Part shown: in pieces, positions 1 through 12,400 of the stretch
How positions within the stretch are numbered: the first letter of the stretch is position 1
Layout: each line of letters starts with the position of its first letter
Assembly (NCBI GenBank): GCA_020638975.1
Contig: JACKHN010000036.1
Coordinates: forward strand, 1 to 59,747
Reading direction: 5' to 3'
DNA: 59,747 nucleotides
From: Planctomycetaceae bacterium
Lineage (GTDB): Bacteria > Planctomycetota > Planctomycetia > Pirellulales > Pirellulaceae
Program-made: the position numbers and the translations under genes
Notes under the pieces: model-generated
Databases searched by the model: none
Told to the model about the DNA's origin: nothing
Seen by the model: the letters and a program-made list of their open reading frames with translations, nothing else

Positions 1-408
1 CATCACAATCTGGACGGGATTGTTCGGATCTTCCAAGTTCAAATATCCCAGTTCGACGATGACATCATCGGTACTCTCAATCGTCGCAGTTCGGATGTCA
101 TCAAATTTCCCGTCAGCCCCAGGCCGGACCAGACGAACATTCCCCGCAATCGTGCCGGCGTTGATGTCTGCCCCGCCCTTAAACAACAAATTGAACTCGC
201 GGGGCGCCGTATGCAGCGTGTCGCCTTCTTGCAATAGCGCCGCTTCGTCGGGCCGAATCGCGAGCAATTCGGGGCCGGCAAGTAAGCGACGGTCTTCCAG
301 CTGCTCGGTGAGTAGCTTGCGCGAGAACTTCCGCTGATGATCGCGCTGACGTCGCTTGTGTTGTTTGCTGAACATCTTGACGATCGACCTTGGTCGTCGG
401 AGCGTCAT
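1..408 (-). CDS. Giant LEDRRLLA-motif protein, N-terminal fragment (runs off left edge)
   Basis: The reverse strand is open from the ATG at 408 to the window edge, giving the first 136 residues of a longer protein. The N-terminus is strongly basic and leads into LTEQLEDRRLLAGPELLA, the planctomycete giant-protein signature, at about residues 35-52. Residues 50-136 match the start of the 8585-residue neighbour: APREFNLLFKGG here against APRELNIRFDED there, and GADGKFDD against GLDGLFGSADD, each followed by a similar beta-rich stretch. It is therefore a tandem paralogue. An AGGG lies about 9 bases upstream of the chosen ATG; an internal ATG (MFSKQH, residue 12) is an alternative start. Only 50 bases separate it from the stop of the upstream giant gene, so co-transcription is likely. 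No hydrophobic signal peptide is visible. Confidence 0.85.
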   Translation of the reverse strand, partial: MTLRRPRSIVKMFSKQHKRRQRDHQRKFSRKLLTEQLEDRRLLAGPELLAIRPDEAALLQEGDTLHTAPREFNLLFKGGADINAGTIAGNVRLVRPGADGKFDDIRTATIESTDDVIVELGYLNLEDPNNPVQIVM

Positions 409-458
409 AGGACAATCCCTATCTCAAAAATGACCTGAATAATGCACTAAGCCGACGA

Positions 459-3400
459 CTAGCCGTCGCCCCTTAGTAAATCTTGTTCCAACAAATCCGT
501 AAGTGCTGCGTCTGCCAAATGGTTGTGGCTTGGCAACTCGTCGTCGCTCGCGCGACAATACGCGAGATCGGTGAGCACGTCATCCAATTCCAAGCTCACC
601 CGGAAGGCCTCTTCTGGCGACGAATGAATGCCATCACGGTATCCATTCACGCTGCTTTCTACAAGCGAATCTGAGGCAAATCGATTCGCCACCGACCAGG
701 GGGCGACTAACTCGTCGTGCAACGCCGGAGGCATTTCGGTCGCCGCTGAGAATCGCGACTGTCGGTACCCTGGCGTAAACTCGGAAACCAAAACCGCCGC
801 GGTTCCCTCACCTTCGGCGAGCCCCAAAACGTCGGACTGAACCAGGAACGATTCGCCCTCCGCCTGACTGCTGCCAGCACTGTTCAAGAAGTTGATGACG
901 AGCAAGGCATCCAGCGGCGAAACCTGTCCGTCTCCGTTCACATCGTAGAAAGGAGGTGGCTGGTTGCCGGGCGTTGGTACCGGTAGCGGCCCGCTGCCTT
1001 GCGAATTGATGCGGTTGATGATCAGCAAGACGTCAATCGCCGACGCAAACCCGTCGCCACTCACGTCAAGTGCGCCGTTGGCCCCATTGGCAACTTTATC
1101 GACAGGGTTCTGCCAAGGACGGAAGGGGGTGACCGTAACCGTGACCGTGCCGGGTGTTGAAACTCCGCCAATGTTGTCGCGGACCGTATAACGGAAGTTG
1201 TCAGTCCCCGAAAATGCCAAGTTCGGCGTGTAAGTAACCACGCCCGTGGAAGCCACAGATACCGTGCCATTGGCTGGCTGCTGTGTGATCGCGACCGACG
1301 AGTTGACGACCGTACCGTCCTTGTCGGTGTCGTTCGCCGTTACTGTAATTGCGACCGGTGTTCCCTGCTTTGTGGTAACCGAGTCGGGGTTGGCAACCGG
1401 GGGTTCATTGACCGTGACCGTAACGGTTGCGGGAGCGGAAGTCGCTCCTTCGGTATCGTTAACCGAGTAGGTAAACGAAGTCTGGCCGCTAAAGCCAACA
1501 TTGGGCGTGAATGTCACTGTGCCGTTCGCATTCGCTACGACACTACCGCCCGACGCAGCCGAGACGATGGCGACGGTTGCCGGATTGATGACGCTGTCTT
1601 TATCGGAATCGTTGTTCAGCACGGCCAGCACGGTGGCGTTGGAGCCCGGTACGGTGAAGCTATCGTTCACCGTGGTCGGGGGATCGTTCACCGGCAGAAC
1701 CGTAAACCGGAAGGTGTCTTGAACGAACTCGCCGCTTACATCGGCTGCCTCAATCGTGATCAGCGTCTCGCCCGATGCATCCGCGACGGGCGTGATTGTC
1801 AGCGATGTGCCACTCACGGCGGTCGTCGCCACGAGCGGGTTCGAGTTGCCAACAACACGGATCGTCAACCGATCATTGTTCGACAATACATCTGGATCGT
1901 TGAAGACCTGCGGGAACAATTCGACGATGGTTGCCGGAGCATCTTCATTGACCGTCATGTCGGCGACCGGATTCGCCAGCACCGGCGGATCGTTAACCGC
2001 GGATACCGTGATCGGCACGGTTCCAGAAACCTTCAGCACACCGGACGAACCCGTGTTGCCCAAGTCATCTACCGTGACGACGATTTGATCTTGGCCGTTG
2101 AAGTTCGGCTTCCCTCGATAGGTCAACCCCGTTGGCTGCGATTGAGCGTTTTGGTTCGCTAAGGTGGTGTTGATCTGTGCCAAGGGTGCCAGGACGCTGA
2201 CCGTGCTGGTTCCGTTATCAGTAACTTGGCTGGCCAGAACGCCACCCGCCACGTTCGTGTTGAGGCTCACCGTACCGTTCGTTGCCCGGAACGAGACCTG
2301 AACAAGACCCGTTCCCTCGGCGACATCGATATCTGCGGCAACGATTCCGCCGATTCCCAGCAGCAGATCTTCCGCAACGATTTGAGTTGCTGGCACGACC
2401 AGGGTTGGTGCGTCGTTGACTGCGGCAAGCGTAATCGTGAATGTCTTTTTCGCCGAGTTAATGTTCGGCGTAACATTCGACCCGCTGTCCTGAGCATCAA
2501 CCGTAACAATCGCGATGCCGTTCTTGTTCGCGGCTGGTGTATAGCTCAGCGTGCCGTTCGCAGAAATCGCAGGCTGCACCGAGAACAGGCTGTTGTTGTT
2601 GTTGGTCGCCACGAAGCTTACCGATTGGCCAGCTTCGTCGTTGGCGCTGGTTGGACCGGGTCGGATGCTCGAAACGAAACCAAACACCGTCTGCGCGGGC
2701 GCGTCCTCGGTAAGTTGCTGATTCGCACCGAGCGTGAACTCTGGCGGATCGTTCACCGAGGCAACGTTAATTGTCAGCGTGTGAAGAGCTGACGTATTGA
2801 CGTGTGGTGCCGTCCCTGAGCCTGTGTCCTGCAGGCGAACGGTTACCGTGGCAGTTCCCCACTTGTTCGGCGAAGTTTGGAAGACGAGATCGCCCGTCAG
2901 CGGCTCGACAAATGGTGCCGTCGTGAAGGTTAAGCCGCCTGTGAAACCGATCGTATTGGCCACAAACGATAAGGCTTGCGAACTCTCGTCGGTAGCAGCG
3001 GCGGGACCAGGCCGAACGTTGGTCGCCCAGTTCGTGATCCGCACCAGCCCGGCATCCTCGTTTACCGAGACGTTTGCTCCGGGCGTGAACTCGGGAGCGT
3101 CGTTGATTGGATTCACCGTAATCGTGAACGTTTCGGTTTGTGAAAGGTTCTGGTTAGGCGGCGCACCGTCGCCACCGTCTCGCAACGTTACGGTAACGGT
3201 CGCTGTGCCGTTGGTGTTCGCCTTGGGCTGGTAGCTGAGTTGCCCCAGCGTACTAGGCGCGGTGCTGATCTTTGGCTCGAACCCAGCCTCAAAGGCGAGG
3301 TTGCCGGTCGTTACAAAGTTGACGACAAACTGCAGCGATTGATTCGCTTCGTCAATCGCCTGAACCGGTCCTGGCGCAATGTTCGAGGCCCAATTCGGCA

Positions 3401-6400
3401 CGACCTGCAGGCCGCCATCTTCGTTCGTCGATTGGTTGGGGCCTTTGATGAACTGTGGGGCATCATTGACGCCCGTGACAGTCAACGTGACGGTCTGTGG
3501 CACGGACGCGTTCACATGCGGCGATACACCGCTGCCCGAGTCTGTCGCGATCACCGTCAAAACCGCCTGGCCGACGGCATTGGGTGCGGGTGTGAAAGTG
3601 AGTGTACCGCTGCTCGAAACGGATGGCTGTCCCGAAGCCAGGAACAGGGACGAGTTCGAGTTCGACGTTGTAAACGAAACGATCTGTCCGGCTTCGTCCG
3701 TCGCCGAGATTGGACCCGGTCGAATCCCACTCGCCCAAGCGATCACGGTTTGTGGACCGCTGTCTTCAAGGACGTTCAGAGGCTGTCCGATCGTGAACTG
3801 CGGCGCGTCGTTCAGTGGGTTGACAGTGATCGTCACCGTGGCGTCGGCGCTGAGCAAATTCGCTGGGTTTGTCCCATTGTCGCGGACACGGAAGGTGAAT
3901 GTGTCCGTGCCGTTGAAATTGGCCGCAGGCAAGTAGGAAAAAACATCCGGGGCCGTCATGGTGAGAGTACCACGAGCTGGCGTCGTGCTAATTTCATAAG
4001 TGAGCGTCTGAACTACGTCAGCGTCGCCGTCGTTACCGGTTAACGTGATGGAAATGGCAGTATCTTCATTGGTTGTCACCGACTGAGGATTCGCTACCGG
4101 CGGATCGTTCACCGGTGTCACCGTCAGGCTGACAGTCGCAGAGTTACTGAATCGATTCGGCGGGTTTCCAGCCTGCGCGTCGTCCTGGACTCGGAACATG
4201 AACGAATCGGATCCGTTAAAATTCGGATTCGGCGTGTAGACTAGCTGTCCGATGACTTCGCCAGTCGTCGTGTTGATGCCGCTCAACGTGCCATTCACCG
4301 TTCGCGTGATCGGAAGGCCTGCCGCTGGTACCACGAAGTATCGTAGTACTTGGACGACATCTGGATCACCGTCGACGGCGGGCAATTCACTGAGCTGAAT
4401 CGCGCGAGCCGAGTCTTCAGCGGTCGTCAAGGTCGTATTACTGGCGACGGGCGCTTGATTGATCGATTCGACCGAGATCGTCACGGTGAGATCTTCGGTG
4501 AGCGGATCAGCAGCACCATTGGTTTGGCCGTTGTCGGTCGCTCGCACGACGAAAGTCGTCGTGCCATTGAAGCCTGCGACTGGCGTATAGACCAAGGTCG
4601 ATGACGGGATCGTGTTGCCGACGGCGACATTCACTGAACCCTGGCCTGGAGCGCTCAGCAGTGTGAAAGTCAGTACCTGAGATGACTCGTCATCGCCGGT
4701 GCTGCCCCCGAATGTCAAAGTAGTGACATGATCTTCACAAGTGCTAACGCTTTGTGTCAGATCAACACCAGTCATCAGGGCGCCGGGCAGCGGTTGGCAG
4801 ATCGTGGATGTCGTCGTCGTCGCCGAGACAACTTCGGGAATCGGCGCATCATTCGTGGCCGACACATTCACCTCGACGGTACCGGGCATGACACTCGTTT
4901 CGGGTGGCGTCCCATCGTCCGTGACACTGAACGTAAAGCGATCAGGGCCCGATGGCGAATTCGAGTTGTTGTTGAAATTGGGGTTCGGCAAGTACTCGAT
5001 GGTGACCGTGTTGTTAATGACGGGAGCCGTCACGGTGCCATCCGCGGCAACACCGCTGACGAAGGTGCCGTTGGTCGGGAAGTTAACGATCGAGAAAGTC
5101 AGGCTCTGGCCTTCGGTGGTCGTCATGTTTCCATCGTCGTCACCGACGAGCGTGATCATGACCGAAGTATCTTCTGCAGTACTCACGGCACCGGCACCAA
5201 CTTGATTGATTCCCGTTGGTGGATCGTTGACGGAGGCGACGTTCAATGTCAACGTGAATGGAGCACTTTGTTGTTGGAACGATGCGCCGGCACTTCCATC
5301 ATCGCGAACCGTGAACACGATGGTTCCGACGCCGTTGAAATTCGCGTTGGGTGTAAACACGAATTGCCCCGTCTCGCGATCACCGGTATTCGACGTAATG
5401 CCCGTGATGACGCCGTTGGCATTACTTTGATCAAAATTCTCGAACGTCAATTGCTGGCGTTCCAATGGCAACGGGTCGCCATCTTGGCCGCGAAGCGTGA
5501 TCGTAATGGCTTGATCTTCGCACAAGTCGATCGTTTCGTTAAAGGCGTCGCTCAGATCTAAATTGCTGATCGTTACCTGACAGGCCGTCGAGGGAGTGAC
5601 GAGCGTCGCGTCAACAACTCCTGCCGAACTTGGCAGGTCGTTAACCTGTGCGACAAGGACTTGAATCGTGCGTTCTGCAAACAAGCCGCCCTGATCCGTG
5701 GCGCGGACGGTCACATTGACGATCCCGTTTTGATTGGGCTGATAATCCAGACGCAGCGATTGACCATCGATATCGATCGATGGCACCAGGATCGGCTCGT
5801 CACTGACAAGTCTCAAATCCACAAACTCGAAGTCGAAGGCTACCGCACCGGAGCCGCTCAGTCGCAGAATCGTCCCATCCAGCGGGTCGATGGTCGCAAT
5901 GACTCCATAATTGGAGGCCGCGATCTGGGCCGCGAGGCGATCCATGATCTCGGCTGCTGTTGAACCGCTATCGAAGACGACGGGAAGGTGACCGGGAGCC
6001 ACAACACCGTTCGAGTCGAATTCAAACGTTCGCGACGCGAGACCGTTCGCGGTTGAAATGGTGACCGTCGAATTATCGATCAGCGTGCTACCGTCTTCTC
6101 GCAACTGAAGTCCGCTTGCGGTACCGATTCCGAGCCCATTGAATCCGCTGCTCAACACGACACTGTTGCTTCCGCTCAGACGAATCAGTGCGGGCTGTAA
6201 GGGATCGACGGTGGCTACCACGCCAAATGCGGCCTGCGTAATTGCCTGTGCGAGCAATCCGGCAATCTGATCTTGCGACTGCATCGCGTTGTAGACGACC
6301 AAGTTATTGCCCGCCACGACAACGCCATCTGTAGTGAATTCAAACGTTTGAGGAACACCTTGCGTAGGCGAGATCGTAACGGTCGCGCCTTCAGGAATGT

Positions 6401-9400
6401 TCTGACCGCTTTGAAGAACTCGTAGCGTGGTGTCGCTGACTTGAGATACGGCATCGAACACCGATCCGAACGAAATGGTCCCTTGACCACCCAAGCGTAC
6501 GACGGCATTGTTGTTTGTTCCGACCACGGCACCGACGTTATACGCGGTACTCGAAACGCGATTGATCTCGGCAGCCAGTGCGGCGGCCAACTCGGCGCGC
6601 GTCGCAGTTGAAGTAAACGGCACGGCAACATTTCCCGTGGCGGTCACACCATCGTTGTCGAACTCGAAGGTCCGCGAGGCACTATCATTCGCGTTCGCAA
6701 TCGTTACCGTCCCGCCTTCTTCAAGCGTCGCTCCCGCCTGCAAAATCTCGATCGAGAGGCCCGTGCTCACCGAAATACCGGAAAAGACGGGGCCGAGGAG
6801 GACGGCACCTTCACCGGTAAGAAGAATCGTGGCGTCGGTCGCCAAGGTAGTTGTCGTTAGCCCATAGCGTTGCGCCGTGATCTGGTTTGCAAGCGAACTC
6901 GCGAGATCGGCACTGCTTGAAGCGACCGTGTACGGAACCGCCACATTGCCGCTCGTTACGATACCATCGCGGTCGAACTCGAAGGTCCGCGAGTCAACTC
7001 CATCTGCAGCAAAGATCGTAATCGAGTCACCCTCGCGAATCGTCGCGCCGTCCTGTTCGATCGTCAATACACGCGTCCCTACGGTGAACGTCAGGAAGTC
7101 ACCATTGCCATCGGTCAGATTCACGTCCTGGAATGCGGGTGGACTGAACAGATCGATCACGCTGTCAGAGCTGTCTTCGGCAATCGTGATGTCCACAAGT
7201 ACGCTTGGGTTTGCGACCGGAGCCGCGTTATTAAGGACGCGAACCTTGTAATCCTCGACCTCGCCGTCGACGGCCAACCCAGTGGGAAGCAAATCGCCAG
7301 CGCTGCTAAGACGGAAACGTGCGTAGGTATCACCCAACGGCGAGTTGCTAGGCAGTTCTTGCGGGACCGTGACCGAAAGCCGATTTTCACCTGCATGGAC
7401 CACCGCGTTCTTCAAAACCTGTTCGCCTGGATCATTCCAGTCGCCGTCATGGTTGAAGTCGAACCATGCGTCGAGGAGCCCGGTTCCCGAGGACGTGACC
7501 GTGATCGACGTCGATTGCCCCGGCACCAGGATGCCGTTGAATCGAACCCCATCTTCATCCGCGACTTGCAGCAAGACGACTCCGTCACCAAGATCGGAGG
7601 CGGCGAGCGTCGGCAAGGCACCATCAATCTTCGCTGCAACAGCGGCCCCGACGGCGTTCGCATCGGCACCAGAGACATACTTAATCTGATTGCGTCCCTC
7701 AACGAACTTGCCGTTGCGGTCGAACTCAAACGTCCAAGTCCGATTGCCGTCGCTCACGGTGAATTGCTGGCCGTCCGCGATTCCGCCAGCTTTCCCGGTA
7801 ATCGCAAACGGAGGCGTGCCAATCGGAGTGACTCGCGCACCAGCAGCCGTCGCCAAATCAACGACCCCCGCCCCTAGATTGACGGGCACGACCGGGTGCG
7901 CTGCGCTACCGAGTAGATTTGTCGTGAGCGTGGCGCTCTTGATCGCGGCCTCCACCTTAGCAGCAACATTATTCGCGCTGTCGCCCAAGCTGAATGGGAT
8001 GGGTCTCGCACCGGCGATCGAAACACCGCCGCCGCCTAAATCGAATTCAAACGTCACCGACGCGTGAAGCGGATCGCCATCATTGATTTCAAAGGCATCG
8101 CCATCAGCGACGTGACTTGTTTGGTGAACATGTCCGTTGGTCCCCGTTGTATCAACACGCACGCGTGGCAGCGGTTGAAGATCAAGAATCCCATTTCCAA
8201 GATCAACGGGCGTAACGCCGTTCAATCGTCCCGCCGCGACTTCGGTCTGAATCGCGGTGAGTACAAGATCAACCAAGTTCTGCTTCGTAAACGAAGCGTT
8301 AAAGCTCAACAAGATACCATTGAACGAGCCGTCATCGGCGAACTCGAATCGCAATTCCGGGTTGATCCCATCGTTGATCGTAAAGAAGTCGCCATCCGTG
8401 ACACCGGCTCCACCGTTGGCGGGGAATTCCAAACGTGCGACCGACGGAATTTCAATGGCCAACCCGGCCCCCGTCGTCAACAACGAATTCGGAATCCGGT
8501 TCGCTTGCCGCAAAGAACTGGAGGACAGGTCAAGCTTATCGCTGCGTTGGAATGCGAGCGTCACCGTATGATCGTTCGGAGCGAGCGGAGTCAGCCCATC
8601 TAAGCGAGACAACTGGCTTTGTATCGTCGACCGAATCGCTTCCGTGACTTCAGCGTCCGTCGCACCGCTCGAGATACTGACCGCAACATGATCCGCCGCG
8701 ACACTGGCGCCATTCACACTGATCTCAAACACGATCGTCGGGTTCGAGCCATCATTAAGCACGAAGGTCTCGCCCGAGGCCAGTGAACGATCGACGGATA
8801 GGCTCGAAGCATTCGTCACATCGATCGTGTGTCCCGGGCCGATGCCCGAGAAGGTGACAACGCCGGAATTCGCTTCACCGGACAGTTCGGTAACAGCAGC
8901 GACCACCGCGGCAGCAACCGCATCAGCATCTTCGGTGCCCGTCAGGTTAATCGGGACGATGCCGGAGGCAACACCGCTTGCATTCGTATCGAACTCGAAT
9001 GTTCTCGAGTTCCCCAAGCCGTCCGACACGACGAACCGTTGGTTATCTAAGGTCGACGCATCGCTCACGATGAGCCGTAGCGGGAGGATCAATTGCCGCA
9101 GCGGTTCTCCCGTCAAAACAAAGCTGCTGTTCGCGACGCCCACCGTTAGACTAGGTGTGCCACCAATCGAGACGACACCGCTACCTAAGTTCGAGGGTCG
9201 CAGCGCGAGCGTCGATTGTGCTGCAATCGCGGCCACGATCTTATTGGCAATTTCGTCAGCCGTGTCAGTCACGGCGTACCCGATTTGTGAAGTATTCGCT
9301 GCGCCAGTGCCGAGTACGAAGGTGAATGTCACAGTCGCTCGACCACCGCGTGTGATTGTGAATGTCTCGCCGTTCGTTAGATCCGCACCGCCGCCAGTGG

Positions 9401-12400
9401 GAACCTGAATCGAAAAAGGAGCGGAACCCAACAGACTGATATTCGAGTTCATCAGCTGAATAGAATGGTCCGAATTGTCGCCGTCCGCCGCCAAGGTCGG
9501 CTGTCCGTCCTTCTCAGCATCCACACCACTGCCGAGGCGCAGTGTGCCGTCACCGATGACGTGGCGAGCGGCGTTACTCTTGAACAACGTCGGATAGGTA
9601 TCAGCACCGGCAAACGGTTGCGGAGCGTCGCCGAAGTCAAGTCCCACGCCAGGCAACAGAATTGTAAAGACGGTTTCGTCTGTCGATTGGTTGCCTTTCA
9701 GAGAATTGCCGGCCACATCCTTGACGGCACTTAGGAAGAAGTTATCGATTCCGTTGATCGCAGCGAACCCGCTGACGAAGTTTGCAGGAGCACCAGCCGC
9801 ATCCGTGATGTCGACAAAGACCGTCGAACCGCCACGCAGTCGGGCGCTGATGCCCCCAACTCGACTCGACGCAGAATTGATACCGGCAACAATCGCAGAG
9901 GCCACTTCTGCTTCGGTGAACATTGTCCGAACTTGGATGGCATTAGCACCACCGGCGAACCCTTCCAGCCCCAGAGCGCTGTTTCCAACATCGGTGATAT
10001 GTCGAGTCGAATCGCCCAGTTCCACGCGACCGCTCCCTGGATTCGGCACTGTCGGATTGAGCCCTAAGTTTGCGCCTGCGAGCGCGACTCGCATCGCGTT
10101 GGAGATCGTTTCGACGAAAGCACCATCAACATACGTGATCGCGACGCTCGAACTCGCGACTCCGTTCGGCGTTCCGCTCGGAGGGCTAAGATTCTCGAAC
10201 TCGAACGTGACCGTTCTCGTACCGTCGTTCACCGTAAACGAGTCGCCATCGGTGAGGCCCGTCAATAGATTTTGTGAAGTTAATCCATTCGTCAACAACT
10301 CGACATCAACGGGTGCGTTCAGTGCAATCACACCGCTGCCTCGGTCGACGGGTGCAAGCCCCAGGTTGAATCGCACGTTCGCCACGTTCAGAGCGGAGAT
10401 AACCGCTGTGACTACCTGAGCTTGCGTGTCGCCGGGAGTCATCGTCACCACGAAATTATCGGGCAACATGTCGCCATTGAGATCTTGGGACACGCCGTCC
10501 TTGTCAATTTCGAAGACCGCCGTGACAAACTTATTCGCGATCGTGAACGTATCGCCATCGGCAAAAGCAATCGCTCCTTCCGGTCGAACTTGGATACCTG
10601 GAAGCGAGGGAAGGATCAAGGTTGTCGAGGGGCTGACGCCCGGCGACCCCTCGATCGTAAAGCTGGACGGTTGCGAAGTTCGCAACTGATGCACACCGGG
10701 GACGCCTCCGATATTTATCTCGCCGTTGCCCGAGTGCTCTGGTGCCAGCCCAACTTTTGCCTCGATGATTTTGTCCGTGATCTTCTGCGCTAGATCAAGG
10801 TGCGTATCGGCCTGAGTGAAACTCACCACAAAATTTCGCGAGGTCGTTCCAAAGACGCCATCGCTATCAAGTTCAATGGTCGTCGCCGTGGTATTTTCGC
10901 GAAGCGTGATGACTTCGCCATCGCGAACTCCACCGATCTCCATCTGTCGTGTCAGAACTGTATTGCTAACGTCAATCATATGATTTGGCTGTGCGTCCAA
11001 GCGAATAAAGCCGTCAGCGATCGGAGTTGCCCCAATGGCTAATGTGGTTCCGCCGGTATTGGTGCCATTTAAGTAGCTGGCGATCGTGCTGGCGATCGTC
11101 TCGGCGGAGTCACCAGCGCCAAATGGAATCACCACGTTTCCTGGGGTCGACGGCGCCAGTCCGTTACTACTCAACTCGAAGACGAACGTCAGCGATCCAT
11201 TCGTCACCGTAAACGTTTCGTTGTCGGCAATCGCGGCACCACCGGCTGCTGGCACCGTGATCCCAACCGGCAATTGGCCGCGAGTCGCGATGAGCCCCGA
11301 GCTTGCCACATTGAAGACTTGATCCGTGAGCCCACTCATCTCGATAATTCCGCTTCCAATGTGGAAGGCGTCAATCTCGAGGTCAAATCCGTTCGGTAAC
11401 GGCGTCGATAGTGCTAAAGCGGTCGCGGTGGCGATGACTTCCGGCGTATCAAATATGGTGAAGAAAATTGGGTTCGAAGGAGTGGTTGGATTGGAAACGC
11501 GAACTCCATTCGCGTGAAAAAATGGCGTCGTGCCATTCACACCACGTTGGAGATTCCCAAATGTGGCCGTCGTTCCGGTCCCCAAAGTAACCTGCCCAAC
11601 CGTAATCTGCTCTCCTTCGATAAGAATGTCGAAAGGCACATTTGTCGGAAATACCGTTCGGTCCAAGACGGACAAGGTTGCCTGGCCTGGGTTTCCAACA
11701 GGAAGGGCACTCGTCGATTGCGTAACTTGTTCGTACTCAAAAACAGATACCGTGCCATTATGCGTGACCGAGAGCCTGTCTTGATCGCGAATTGCCGGTG
11801 TTCCGACTTGCGGGCCAGGTGGCACTCGTAAGACGGTGTTTGAAACTGTCGAGGTGAGAGCAGACGATCCCACGTCGACTCGGTGCGCGTCGGTCGCTCC
11901 AACGTGAACTAAACCGCCACCTAAGTTACGGGGCACCAAAGGAACCGATAGCCGGTTCGGCTGTACCGCGAGCGGCTGACCCTGTGCATTCACCGCAGGC
12001 AGATGAGCCGAGGCCAATGCATTCACGATCGCATCGGCGATCTGATCGGCTGTTCCTCCGGATGGGAAGGCGATACGTCGCGCGGTACTTGCCCAGTTAT
12101 TGTTCTGATCAAACTCGAAGGTGACCGGACTGCCAAGCGCCAACGATCCGTCGTTGATGGTAAATCGTTGACCATCGACAATGCCGTTCGCGCCGGCACC
12201 CACGGCAGGCACTTGCAAACCGAGTGTTTTCGCAACGGCAAGACTGAAACCCTTATCGAACTCGAAAGTCGCCGTGTCGCCAAGGTCGTTCGTGATCTTG
12301 AACGAGGTCGTGTCATCAACATCTTTCCCGCTCTGTGCATCAATCACAAAGCGGTCACGATTATTGACGGTGATCTGATAAACCTTGTCGTTCGGCCAAA

